64,000 nucleotides of DNA from Scilla litardierei (Eukaryota > Streptophyta > Magnoliopsida > Asparagales > Asparagaceae). Within the stretch, counting starts at the first letter, position 1, and each line of letters begins with the position of its first letter. Of this stretch, positions 24,896-36,052 are shown piece after piece. The notes under the pieces are model-generated. The model had not been told where the DNA came from and did no database searches. It saw nothing but the letters and a program-made list of their open reading frames with translations. The DNA is taken from contig CM061139.1 in the NCBI GenBank assembly GCA_030789695.1, positions 104,816,837 through 104,880,836 on the forward strand, given 5' to 3'. The position numbers and the translations under genes were made by a program.

Positions 24896-26640
24896 TGTTG
24901 AATATTGGACTCCCCGGATTTGGTTTTGATGATGAGCAAACATAAATAATCCATGAACTAACAATTTGTGAGCGCAGTTTTGGAGATCGTCGCCAAATTC
25001 ACGAGAACATTCAAAGCGACATCTCAACACTTCCCAAAGCTCATATTCATGCCTAAAGCTTCGTTGAAGCTCTTGCGACGCTTTGGAAGTTATGAAGATT
25101 CAATCGAAGCTCTCGAAGACCGTTTATTAAGGTTTTATTTATAGTCTTTTAGCTTCGATATATAGAATGTTAAGCCTTGAGTATATCTTACGTTTCTATC
25201 TTCATTACGCTCATTTCGTAGCTCTAGGATCCTTACACAAGTTCATTCTAACTTCCTCGAAGCGTCGCGCTTCGATTCGGACTTTATTGTGCATATTAGT
25301 TGGTACAAGAACAAGTACTGACCGACTAGATGGTGATCTAGTCGGTCGGCAACTGTTCTTGGACCGACTAGTTTGATTCCTTAATTTCTTGGACTTTACT
25401 GTTTACAGTTAGTCGGTCTACGTTGACTCACCGACCGACTAGTTTGTGAACTAGTCGGTCAGTGATGCTTCTTTGACCGACTAGTTGTGACTTACTGTTC
25501 ACTCTAAAATTCTCCTAAGCTACTATTTATCGTTAGTCGGTCTAAGAACGTTTGGTGACCGACTAGTTGACAATTTAGTCGGTCAACTATTGTTCTTGGA
25601 CCGACTAAGTCACTTTGCATTCAGACTAAGTTATTTTTCCTCTTAGTCGGTCTACGTTCATTGGCTGACCGACTAGTTGTGAAACTAGTCGGTCAGACAG
25701 TCTTCTTGGACCGACTAGATTTCTAGGTCTGAAATTCTATCTCTTCTCAGATCTACTCTTAGTCGGTCCACGTTGTTTGGCTGACCGACTAGTTGATGAA
25801 CTAGTCGGTCAGTGATTGTTCTTTGACCGACTAAGTCTCACAGATTTCTATCCGTTGGTGAATGACCTAACTTGTTTTATGGGACCCTATAAATACGAAC
25901 CTAGGTCATTTCTATCTAGGTGAGAGCTGCCATTAAGAGATTCATTGAGTTCCAAAGAGATAGCCATTCTCCCTCAAATCTAAAGCTCTCTTCCTCACAA
26001 GAAACCCATTCTCTCTCATTTCTAGATCTAGAGAGAAGCTTGTTCTTGGTGAGCTCTTCAAGCTATTGCTTGATCCAAGTCTCCAACTCATTCCTAGGCA
26101 CCGATTGCTGGTCATTTCCTTGGTGCTAGGTCTTGGTGACTTCATCTTCCTCAAATCCATCATTTCACCATTTGGGTAAGAAAAACTCAAGGTATAGGAT
26201 TTTGTGGTAAGATTGTTTAATTTCATTTAAACTCTTTAATATTGCTAATTGGTTCTCTCGGTTGTGAGAGAAGTTTGTGATCCCGGGTTGTGGGATTCAC
26301 TTTGCCATTGCATGTATGATTTGATCTTGTGAAGGTTTTTCACAAGATATTCATAGTGGAAATCTTGAGTTAGGGTTTCTAACTCAAGTATCCGGAGGGG
26401 ATCCGGGTGGTTGGGACGTAGGATCACCGGGAACAAGTCGGGGAGACTTGGGTGGATCCGAACCCATTAACTTCGTTTGTTAGCATTGTTAATTTTGTGT
26501 TGTCATTCAATTTAAGCTTCCGCAAATTGATTTGGTAGTTGTTTGCAATTTAATTTGGAATTATACTCCTTATTATTTTAAAGTACTATTCACCCCCCCC
26601 CCCCCTCTAGTACTTGTGCAGTAGCTGGTAGGGCATTACA
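24896..26640 (+). repeat. 5' LTR of Sirevirus copy 2
   Basis: TGTTGAATATTGGACTCCCC at the start, GTAGGGCATTACA at the end. 1,745 bp. Contains five palindromes, a TATAAATA box and a C-run near 26591-26605. Confidence 0.97.
25320..25895 (+). promoter_or_regulatory. LTR palindrome array and TATA box (copy 2, 5' LTR)
   Basis: 28-bp palindromes at 25320-25347, 25433-25460, 25557-25584 (imperfect), 25667-25694 and 25783-25810, spacing 110-124 bp. The best have 12-bp arms around a 4-base centre. Extra half-sites (AGTCGGTC, GACCGACTA) lie between them. TATAAATA follows at 25888-25895. The same set lies in the 3' LTR, with TATAAATA at 35295-35302. The arrangement suggests binding sites for a dimeric factor; that is inference. 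Confidence 0.75.
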
Positions 26641-26642
26641 TT

Positions 26643-26655
26643 TGGTATCAGAGCC
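26643..26655 (+). other. primer-binding site (initiator tRNA-Met type)
   Basis: TGGTATCAGAGCC begins two bases after the 5' LTR, the usual plant Copia primer site. Confidence 0.93.
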
Positions 26656-26667
26656 AGATACTCAGCT

Positions 26668-28917
26668 ATGTCTGCCAACGACAACAAGACCGTGCGTCCA
26701 CCTTCCAACTATGACACCTTCAGGAACCGTGAAGGAGCATCTTCGGTGATGGAAGGACATTCCTCTACGAGGCCTCCATTCTTCAACGGTACCAACTACG
26801 GGTACTGGAAATGTAGGATGGAAACCTTCCTCCGAAGTGCATCTTTATGGAGGACTACAATGAAGGAGTACATCGAGCCCGAAGAAGAAGATTTTGAGAA
26901 ATGGACAACCGCGGAGGTCGCCGCGGAGGTAAGCAATGCCAAGGCAATGAACGCCTTGCAATGCGCATTGGAGCCCGAGGACTTCAATAAGATATGCACA
27001 TGTAAGAGTGCATATCAAATTTGGAACTCTCTCCTCATACTACATGAAGGGACGAGTCGGGTAAGAGACTCTAAACTCGTAGTCGTAAACAAAGATTACG
27101 AAATGTTTCATATGCAACAGGGCGAGACGATGAAAGAATATTACGCTCGTTTTGTTGACATAATAAACGAGTTAGAGGCCCTCGGCAAGTCCTACACTCA
27201 AAAGGAGAAGTGCTCAAAGCTTATCGAAGAACTTCCTTCTTCTTGGGAGAAACACACCTTCGCCATCGAGGAAGGTAATGACATGAATAAGTACACCGTA
27301 GTTCAACTAATGGGTACTTTAATGTCGTACGAGGTACGCAAGGATAGCAAGCTCAAATTGCAAGAAAAGATGAAGTCTTATCTAAAGCAAGACGAGCCAA
27401 AGAAGAAGGCTATTGCTTTCAAAGCCGCTCCATCCACATCCACATCAACCGATGATGAAGAATCGGAAAACGAGTTGGACTTGGAATCCATGGCACTCAT
27501 GGCCAAGAAGTTCAACCGTTTCATCCGAAAAGGTAACTTCAAGACCAAAGGTAAATTTGGTTCTTCTAACGCCTCTTCCTCTCCTTTGTGTTTTAAGTGC
27601 AATAAACCGGGACACATGAAAGCGGAGTGTCCCCTCAATAAGCAAAAGGAGAAGTGGAAGGCGCCAAAGTATGACAAGTCCAAGAAGTACACGAAAGGAA
27701 ACAAGAAGGGACTTGTCGGAGCTACCTTCACCGACTCCGATGATTCTTCAAGCAGTGAGTCGGACGATGAGCACGTGGAGCAAGCGCACATGTGTTTCAT
27801 GGCAAGAGAGGAGCAAGATCAAGGATCCTCCTCTTCCGATGATAGTGATGTCGAAAGCGATGAGGTAACGATGGATGATCTTAGAAATGCTAACTCTCAA
27901 CTTTGGTCAAAATATACTAAGTTAGTAAATCGATATACTAAAGTAAAAGATGACCTAGCTAGCATTCAAACATCGCCTAAGAATATCATCACCAACAACG
28001 ACACCGTTGTTGAAGAGTTAAGAAATGAGATTGTGAATCTCAAATCTAAACTTGAACATGTTAGCATTGAGGATGCGGATGAACATGAGATAGCGGATTT
28101 AACTTCTCAAAACTCGACTTTGAGTATTGAGAACGAGAATCTTAAATCTCGTGTTTATGTGCTCACATCGCAAATATCCACTTTGGATACTTCTTTGCGT
28201 TCTCTCAAAGAGAAATATGAGGACACATTGGGCCGAATCAACAAATTCAACAAGGGTAAGGGCCATTTGGATAATATCCTAAAAGATTTACTTCCGGCCA
28301 AACACCACATTGGCTTGGGGTATATGATGGGAAATTCATCCAAGTCGGTCACTACTTTTGTAAGGCCAACTTCCGAAGCCTCAACGAGTGGGAGAAAACA
28401 CTCTATTGGTAGTTCATCTACCAATGGTGCTTCCACCTCGTCCACACCCTCTTTCGGAAAGAAACCCACTTTGGGTGGACCTCCAAAGAAGGGGCATGCC
28501 TACATGTACACCAATACCATGCCACGTAGGAACACACGTCCTACTCCACCGGCTCACACATATGATGATTTTTATGCAACACATTCTCGGGCACGTGCAC
28601 ACCATGTGAGACACCCTCACGCACGTGTTCCCACACATGCATATGTACACCCACCACATCATATGAATAATTCTCATCGTGCACCATTCCATCATGTCCC
28701 TTATGCCTATCCACAACATGCATCACGTTGAAATCAACGTCGCATGCATGCACCCAATAGGATGATGGCTCCCAAAATTTTCACTATTTGGAGCCCAAAG
28801 GACACAAGCATGGACGAAAAACAAATGTATATGAATGCTTATTTTTCGGATGTTGTGCATAGTAAGAATTATGTGGGGAAGTCTAAGTCCAATTGGACTT
28901 GGCTTCCAAAGGTCTAA
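26668..28917 (+). pseudogene. gag: Sirevirus gag with internal stop
   Basis: The first ATG after the primer site (26668) begins MSANDNKTV. The N-terminal third has the Copia gag layout (FFNGTNYGYWKCRMETFL, then YQIWNSL and a helical region near YYARFVDIINELEALGK). A zinc knuckle CFKCNKPGHMKAEC lies at residues 308-321. Acidic/Ser-rich and coiled-coil-like segments follow, then a strongly His-rich stretch (about residues 625-687). A TGA at 28729-28731 stops the frame; beyond it the frame stays open to TAA at 28915-28917, ending WTWLPKV, which matches the gag ends of two other elements here. The aligned residue in the 48-kb element is Arg, so TGA most likely arose from CGA. Without readthrough, Gag loses its last 61 residues. 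Confidence 0.88.
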
Positions 28918-28970
28918 TCCCTTGGACCCAATGACCTTGGGTACCATGATATGAAAGTGTCTATCTTTAG

Positions 28971-31900
28971 GTACTCAAGGAAAAGAAAAAGAAGAGGAGC
29001 AACAAATTTAAATTTAGCTCCAAAGGGAATTGGATACTCGATAGCGGGTATTCAAAACACATGACGGGTGACGCTCGATTGCTCTCCGGAGTGGTTCCCA
29101 TTGCGAATGGAAACCGCGTCGTATTTGGAGGCAACGAGAGCGGAACCATCATAGGTGTTGGTAAAGTCGGTAACCCCTCTAAACCCTTAATTAGTGATGT
29201 TTATCTTGTTAGTGGTTTAAATCATAATCTTATTTCAATAAGCCAACTTTGTGACAAAGGTTACAAAGTTAGTTTTGCGAAAGGATTGTGTCATATTTTA
29301 AGAAAAGATAATGATAAATTATTATTTTCTGGAACTCGTCATAAAGACATTTATATTTTGGATCTTCCTAAGTCATATGAACAATGTCTCGTTGCCAACA
29401 CAAGTGAACAACACTTATGGCATCGACGCTTTGGACATGTGAACTTTGGAACACTTTATAAGCTTTCGAAATTAAATTCTATTAAAAGTTTTCCGAAGCT
29501 TGTTTTTGAAAAGAAAAGTTTTTGTGATTGTTGTCAACGTGGCAAGCTTCCTAAATCTTCATTTAAACCTAAGAAAAGCATCTCTACTAAACGGCCACTA
29601 GAGCTATTACATCTAGACTTATTTGGGCCAACTAGAGTAGCTTCCTTAGGAAATGCAAGGTATGGACTTGTCATCGTAGATGACTATTCAAGATTTACTT
29701 GGGTATTTTCATTGTGTAATAAAAATGAAGCTTTTGAAAACTTCACAATTTTTGTTAAGAAAGTACAAAATCTCTTAGGAACCACCATTGTCACTATTCG
29801 TAGTGATCATGGAGGTGAATTTGAGAATGAGTCTTTTGAGACATTTTGTGATGAAGTTGGTATTACTCACACCTTCTCTTTCCCTCGTGCACCTCCTCAA
29901 AATGGTGTAGTTGAGAGAAAGAATAGGACGCTAGTGGAGTGTGCTCGCACTATGCTTGATGATAGCCAACTTGGCCATCAATTTTGGGCGGAAGCGGTAC
30001 ACACCGCTTGCTATGTGTTTAATAGAATACTTTTGAGGCCCGGCACTAAACAAACTTGTTATGAATTGTTGTTTGGTAGGTTGCCTCAAGTTAAACATTT
30101 TCGTGTTTTTGGTTCGAAATGTTTTATTAAGAACACATATGGTAGTTTGGACAAATTCGATCCAAGATCCGATGAGGGGATTTTTGTTGGATATTCTACG
30201 CGTAGCAAAGCCTACCGGATATTCAACAAACGAACCTCAACGATCGAGGAGTCGCTTCATGTCTCATTTAATGAAGGATTTGTTCCAACTAGAATTTCAA
30301 ATGATAATGATTCTCTGGATGTTTTATGTGATTCGTTTGATAATTCTAAGTCTAATGATTCTATTGATTCTATTGAGACTAACCCAACTAATGAAGTTGT
30401 TGAGAATGTTCCTAGTGATCAAGGTATTCCCAAACGGCTTCATTCGGTTCGTGACCATCCCCATGAGCAAGTCATTGGAAATATCTATGATAGTGTCAAG
30501 ACGAGATCGCAAGTCCACCACTTCGCAAATTGTGCCTTTGCCTCATCGATAGAGCCAAAGAATATTAATGAAGCATGCGAAGATAGCGCTTGGATCTTAG
30601 CCATGGAGGAGGAGCTCATTCAATTCGAGAGGAATGAGGTATGGGAGCTTGTTCCATTGCCATCGAAGAACCACACCGTCATAGGGACAAAGTGGATCTT
30701 CAAGAACAAAACCGACGAAAACCAAGTCGTCGTCCGGAACAAAGCTCGGTTAGTTGCTCAAGGCTATCGACAAGAGGAAGGTATTGATTTCGAAGAATCC
30801 TTCGCTCCGGTAGCTAGATTAGAATCAATTAGATTATTATTGTCTTTTGCATGCCATAAGAATTTTAAATTATTTCAAATGGATGTTAAAAGTGCATTTT
30901 TAAACGGAGATGTCGTTGAGGAAGTTTACGTTTCTCAACCTCCGGGCTTCATAAATGAAAAATTTCCAAATCACGTTTTTAAACTAAAGAAAGCTCTTTA
31001 TGGGTTGAGACAAGCTCCTCGAGCTTGGTATGATCGCCTAAAGAATTTTCTTTTGGATTTGAATTTTAAAATGGGTGAAGCCGATTCAACACTTTTTATT
31101 AAGCATGCGAATAATGATATTTTATTAGTTCAAATTTATGTTGATGATATCATTTTCGGTGCTACTAACTTTGCTCTTTGTGAAGAGTTTTCTAATGTTA
31201 TGAAGGAACAATTTGAGATGAGCCACATGGGCGAACTCAAATATTTCTTAGGTCTCCAAATTCGTCAATTGAATGATGCAATCTTCATCCACCAAACGAA
31301 GTACACGGTGGAGTTGCTAAAGCGATTTGGAATGGAGAATGCCTCCGGGAAAAAGACTTCTATGAGCACTACAACGCATCTTGATAAAGATACGGGCGGA
31401 AAAGATGTAGACATTCGTCTATATCGAGGTATGATAGGTAGCTTACTTTATCTTACCGCGAGTAGGCCCGATATTATGTTTGCCGTATGCATATGTGCTC
31501 GTTATCAGTCTCAACCTAAGGATTCTCACTTAGTAGCGGTAAAACGTATTTTTCGCTATCTAAGTTACACTTTAGATTTTGGATTACTTTATCCGAAATC
31601 TAGCACATATGAGTTAGTCTCATATAGTGACGCTGATTATGTGGGATGCAAATCCGACAGGAAAAGTACTAGTGGCACTTGCCATTTTCTAGGAAATTCT
31701 CTTGTCTCTTGGTTTTCCAAGAAGCAAAATTCGGTATCACTTTCAACCACCGAGGCGGAATACATTGCCGCCGGTGCCGCTTGTGCCCAGGTTCTTTGGA
31801 TGAGACACACTTTGAAGGATTTTGGTATTCATTGTGATACTAGCCCTATCATGGTGGATAACCAAAGTGCTATCTGTCTTTCAAAGAATCCGGTGCACCA

Positions 31901-32087
31901 TTCCCGATCAAAACACATAGATGTCCGACACCATTTCTTAGATGATCATGTTGCTAAAAAGGACATCATATTAGTGTACGTTGAAACCCAAAAGCAAATC
32001 GCCGATATTTTCACGAAACCCCTAAAGGAGGACTCCTTTGTGCGGTTGCGTCGAGAATTGGGGATTATGGGTGAATCCGAGATATAG
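28971..32087 (+). CDS. pol: Copia pol polyprotein (protease, integrase, reverse transcriptase, RNase H)
   Basis: Uninterrupted from the last upstream stop (28968-28970) to TAG at 32085-32087. The protease motif [14 protein letters not shown] starts at 29031; the usual Cys after DSG is Tyr here. Counting from Met at 29061: pre-integrase His/Cys zinc region at about 121-158; integrase catalytic Asp186 (LLHLDLFGP), Asp249 (IRSDHGGEF), Glu285 (NGVVERKNR). Reverse transcriptase YVDD is at 693-696 (31137-31148), after [11 protein letters not shown] and [12 protein letters not shown]. RNase H has [16 protein letters not shown] and HIDVRHHF. Pol is in a different frame from gag, so expression needs frameshifting, splicing or re-initiation. 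It is intact in length and catalytic residues and is the only open Copia pol in the window. Confidence 0.95.
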   Translation, partial: VLKEKKKKRSNKFKFSSKGNWILDSGYSKHMTGDARLLSGVVPIANGNRVVFGGNESGTIIGVGKVGNPSKPLISDVYLVSGLNHNLISISQLCDKGYKVSFAKGLCHILRKDNDKLLFSGTRHKDIYILDLPKSYEQCLVANTSEQHLWHRRFGHVNFGTLYKLSKLNSIKSFPKLVFEKKSFCDCCQRGKLPKSSFKPKKSISTKRPLELLHLDLFGPTRVASLGNARYGLVIVDDYSRFTWVFSLCNKNEAFENFTIFVKKVQNLLGTTIVTIRSDHGGEFENESFETFCDEVGITHTFSFPRAPPQNGVVERKNRTLVECARTMLDDSQLGHQFWAEAVHTACYVFNRILLRPGTKQTCYELLFGRLPQVKHFRVFGSKCFIKNTYGSLDKFDPRSDEGIFVGYSTRSKAYRIFNKRTSTIEESLHVSFNEGFVPTRISNDNDSLDVLCDSFDNSKSNDSIDSIETNPTNEVVENVPSDQGIPKRLHSVRDHPHEQVIGNIYDSVKTRSQVHHFANCAFASSIEPKNINEACEDSAWILAMEEELIQFERNEVWELVPLPSKNHTVIGTKWIFKNKTDENQVVVRNKARLVAQGYRQEEGIDFEESFAPVARLESIRLLLSFACHKNFKLFQMDVKSAFLNGDVVEEVYVSQPPGFINEKFPNHVFKLKKALYGLRQAPRAWYDRLKNFLLDLNFKMGEADSTLFIKHANNDILLVQIYVDDIIFGATNFALCEEFSNVMKEQFEMSHMGELKYFLGLQIRQLNDAIFIHQTKYTVELLKRFGMENASGKKTSMSTTTHLDKDTGGKDVDIRLYRGMIGSLLYLTASRPDIMFAVCICARYQSQPKDSHLVAVKRIFRYLSYTLDFGLLYPKSSTYELVSYSDADYVGCKSDRKSTSGTCHFLGNSLVSWFSKKQNSVSLSTTEAEYIAAGAACAQVLWMRHTLKDFGIHCDTSPIMVDNQSAICLSKNPVHHSRSKHIDVRHHFLDDHVAKKDIILVYVETQKQIADIFTKPLKEDSFVRLRRELGIMGESEI

Positions 32088-33010
32088 GATTCATATTTCA
32101 TTCAATTATCTTGCATGCTATTATATTTCGCGATATTTCATTCATGCTAGATTTATTGAATTTTTGGGAATTTTATGTGATTTATTTGAATTTATGATCG
32201 AATTCGTATTTGAAAGTCGTATTTAAGATTTCGACGTTTTATGGGGTAATTTAGATGACTAATGAGTGAGTTATGATATTTCATCCAAGTGGTTTGTGAA
32301 GAGAAATCAATTATCAATTTTTGGACTCCTCTAGTCGGTCTAAGTTCACTTGTCAACCGACTAGATGCTCATCTAGTCGGTCAGCAAATGAACTCAGACC
32401 GACTAGATCAAGCCTATATCTATCTCCTATCTTTTTCTTTCGTTAGTCGGTCACAGTACACTTACCAACCGACTAGATTGAAAACTAGTCGGTCAGTGAA
32501 TATACTGCGACCGACTAATTCTTGCCCTAGAAATCTCTCTGTGCCTCTGTTTCGACTTAGTCGGTTCAAGCTCATTGACCGACCGACTAGATCGTAATCT
32601 AGTCGGTCAGTGCTTGAACTGTGACCGACTAAGTGTGTTAGGGCAGTTGAGTCTTTTTGTCTCCCGACCGACTTATACTCGATCTCATTCGACTAAAATC
32701 TTATTTAGTCGGTCTTCTCACTTGCTCCAGCCCGAAAACCCAAAAACCCCCACTCGAAACCCTTCGTCTTCCTGCCGTTTCTCCGTCGATCGCCGCCGTC
32801 CGCCGCCGTCGACTCCTCCTCCTAGGTAAAACCCCCTCTCCTAGGTGTTGATTTCCTATTCTAGGGTTGTCTCTCCTTGATTTCATGCTCTAGCTCCTAG
32901 GGTTTCAATTTCTAACCTAGGGCTTGTGTTTTTCGAATCTTAGGGTTTGTTAGCTTGTGATCTCTAGGTTGTTTTTGATCTTATCGTCGTGTGCTTGTGC
33001 TCGTAGTGCT
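32088..33010 (+). promoter_or_regulatory. spacer, palindrome array and leader before the env-like ORF (copy 2)
   Basis: Palindromes or near-palindromes of the LTR type lie near 32356, 32467 and at 32581-32608, about 111-114 bp apart. Half-sites continue to 32720. A leader with CTCCTAG|GTAAAA and telo-box-like TAGGGTTT at 32898-32905 and 32941-32948 leads to the ATG at 33011. The layout matches 2560-3082 in copy 1. Function inferred. Confidence 0.55.
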
Positions 33011-33373
33011 ATGGCTAAGACTAGAATTCCTATCGCCTCTTCCGGGGCTTCTCCTATGACCGTAGGGCCTTCCGACCCTAGGAATCCCCCGAAACCTAAG
33101 CGTCGTGCCAAGTCAACCCAAGGCTCTCCATCTTCGCCTCCTCCTAAGAAGCCTAGGACTGCCATAGCTAAACCCCGCAAATCCAAGACCAAAAAGCCTA
33201 TTCTTCAGACTCCGGCTACTCCTGCCCCGACGATTCCATCTGTTGAGACACCTCTACTCCCTGCAGAGCCTGAGTCCACTCCGTCGACTGGACCCACGGA
33301 CGCTGCAGCCTGCAGATCCAGCCTCCTCCTCGTGATCGTCTGTTCCGAGGACTCTCCACTGCGCTTTGGATGA
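33011..33373 (+). pseudogene. env-like ORF, internally deleted
   Basis: The ATG at 33011 begins MAKTRIPIASSG, the same start as copy 1. The basic, Pro/Lys-rich N-terminus is kept, but at about 33310 the sequence jumps to what corresponds to the 3' end of the copy 1 ORF (near 4675). That removes roughly 1.2 kb: the whole conserved centre and coiled coil. The remaining 121 codons end at TGA 33371-33373, probably out of the original frame. The protein would lack all conserved parts. Confidence 0.8.
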
Positions 33374-34301
33374 TATATCTTAGTGAGAGTGTTTTGGGTT
33401 AGGCTGGGGTTGAGAGATGTTTTGATGTATTTTTTTGTGCTTTCTGGATGTCGGAGTTGGATTTTATGATATGATGATGTTGATGATGATGATGTACTTT
33501 TTGTTGTTTATATAGATGATGTGTCACACTTCATTTGATGTACCTCATATATTCGATGTGATATCTTTTTGGATGTACTCATGTTGTCTATATATATATA
33601 TGATCATCGTCGTTCACTTTGTCTTTTATTCGTCGTGCAAATTTTAATATTCGTTGAATTCATTTAAAATGTGAACTCGTCACTCGACGCATGAAAACTT
33701 GGTTAAATAGATTATATTTCTATAATTATATAGAATTGTTTTCTATGCACAAAATTAACCAAGAATATTGAATATTGGAGAGTATGTTTCTTAATTCAAG
33801 AAATGAATAAACATTTGGTACTTTTGATGATTTTGATTATCGTTGATTTTTATTGATAATGGAAAATTTGGCACACCTTGTTTTGATTTCCACACTTTTC
33901 CCTTGGTGTCAATTTGGTCCATTATCTTTGTCTACGACTCTCGATGTTGGATTTTACATTTCCTAATTGTTGTCGTTGTATGCCCCCCATTTTTGGGTTA
34001 ATGCCAAAGGGGGAGAGATAATGATAATAAATAGCGCAAATAAAAATTTAACTCAATTTCCAAGAATCTAGTTTGATATGTTAGATTCAGGGGGAGTTAA
34101 GATACATATAAGGATTTTCAAAATCCGATATTTCAAAAATCGATTCTCATTATATATCTTACTCATCTGATTGATGCAATTCATATATATTCTTTTTGGA
34201 ATTAACGTGTCATCAATGCAGGGGGAGTAAGTATTTTACATTTGAATTATTATTTTTGATTATTATTTATGTTGGTTTGTCATCACCAAAAAGGGGGAGA
34301 A
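33374..34301 (+). other. 3' noncoding region with four polypurine-like motifs (copy 2)
   Basis: GGGGGAG motifs near 34006-34017, 34088-34098, 34219-34230 and 34288-34301; the last abuts the LTR. No ORF with support. An AT-rich, TG-rich stretch lies at 33400-33620. Confidence 0.85.
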
Positions 34302-36047
34302 TGTTGAATATTGGACTCCCCGGATTTGGTTTTGATGATGAGCAAACATACATAATCTATGAACTAACAATTTGTGAGCGCAGTTTTGGAGATCGTCGCC
34401 AAATTCACGAGAACATTCAAAGCGACATCTCAACACTTCCCAAAGCTCATATTCATGCCTAAAGCTTCGTTGAAGCTCTTGCGACGCTTTGGAAGTTATG
34501 AAGATTCAATCGAAGCTCTCGAAGACCGTTTATTAAGGTTTTATTTATAGTCTTTTAGCTTCGATATATAGAATGTTAAGCCTTGAGTATATCTTACGTT
34601 TCTATCTTCATTACGCTCATTTCGTAGCTCTAGGATCCTTGCACAAGTTCATTCTAACTTCCTCGAAGCGTCGCGCTTCGATTCGGACTTTATTGTGCAT
34701 ATTAGTTGGTACAAGAACAAGTACTGACCGACTAGATGGTGATCTAGTCGGTCGGCAACTGTTCTTGGACCGACTAGTTTGATTCCTTAATTTCTTGGAC
34801 TTTACTGTTTACAGTTAGTCGATCTACGTTGACTCACCGACCGACTAGTTTGTGAACTAGTCGGTCAGTGATGCTTCTTTGACCGACTAGTTGTGACTTA
34901 CTGTTCACTCTAAAATTCTCCTAAGGTACTATTTATCGTTAGTCGGTCTAAGAACGTTTGGTGACCGACTAGTTGACAATTTAGTCGGTCAACTTTTGTT
35001 CTTGGACCGACTAAGTCACTTTGCATTCAGACTAAGTTATTTTTCCTCTTAGTCGGTCTACGTTCATTGGCTGACCGACTAGTTGTGAAACTAGTCGGTC
35101 AGACAGTCTTCTTGGACCGACTAGATTTCTAGGTCTGAAATTCTATCTCTTCTCAGATCTACTCTTAGTCGGTCCACGTTGTTTGGCTGACCGACTAGTT
35201 GATGAACTAGTCGGTCAGTGATTGTTCTTTGACCGACTAAGTCTCACAGATTTCTATCCGTTGGTGAATGACCTAACTTGTTTTTATGGGACCCTATAAA
35301 TACGAACCTAGGTCATTTCTATCTAGGTGAGAGCTGCCATTAAGAGATTCATTGAGTTCCAAAGAGATAGCCATTCTCCCTCAAATCTAAAGCTCTCTTC
35401 CTCACAAGAAACCCATTCTCTCTCATTTCTAGATCTAGAGAGAAGCTTGTTCTTGGTGAGCTCTTCAAGCTATTGCTTGATCCAAGTCTCCAACTCATTC
35501 CTAGGCACCGATTGCTGGTCATTTCCTTGGTGCTAGGTCTTGGTGACTTCATCTTCCTCAAATCCTTCATTTCACCATTTGGGTAAGAAAAACTCAAGGT
35601 ATAGGATTTTGTGGTAAGATTGTTTAATTTCATTTAAACTCTTTAATATTGCTAATTGGTTCTCTCGGTTGTGAGAGAAGTTTGTGATCCCGGGTTGTGG
35701 GATTCACTTTGCCATTGCATGTATGATTTGATCTTGTGAAGGTTTTTCACAAGATATTCATAGTGGAAATCTTGAGTTAGGGTTTCTAACTCAAGTACCC
35801 GGAGGGGATCCGGGTGGTTGGGACGTAGGATCACCGGGAACAAGTCGGGGAGACTTGGGTGGATCCGAACCCATTAACTTCGTTTGTTAGCATTGTTAAT
35901 TTTGTGTTGTCATTCAATTTAAGCTTCCGCAAATTGATTTGGTAGTTGTTTGCAATTTAATTTGGAATTATACTCCTTATTATTTTAAAGTACTATTCAC
36001 ACCCCCCCCCCCTCTAGTACTTGTGCAGTAGCTGGTAGGGCATTACA
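34302..36047 (+). repeat. 3' LTR of Sirevirus copy 2
   Basis: 1,746 bp, same ends as the 5' LTR. Differences seen include positions near 34351, 34358, 34640, 34825, 34926, 34994, 35285, 35567 and 35797, plus the C-run near 36003. Followed directly by the second CGGGC. Confidence 0.97.
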
Positions 36048-36052
36048 CGGGC

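Larger units (their letters stand above)
24896..36047 (+). mobile_element. complete Sirevirus-type Copia retrotransposon, copy 2
   Basis: The element has matching LTRs, an iMet-type primer site, gag, pol, a deleted env-like ORF and a polypurine tract. Target duplication CGGGC lies at 24891-24895 and 36048-36052. The uninterrupted site is preserved in LTR A' and LTR B (agcagggcacgggccgttgg, near 15566 and 20299). The LTRs differ at about ten positions in ~1,745 bp, roughly 0.6%, so the insertion is recent. Length is 11,152 bp. Its pol is open, but gag has an internal stop, so autonomous activity is doubtful. Confidence 0.97.

Noticed and set aside
25320..25810. CRISPR-like regular palindromic repeats
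   Set aside because: They lie inside a plant LTR, spacers are themselves related half-sites, and there are no cas genes; this is a promoter-type array.
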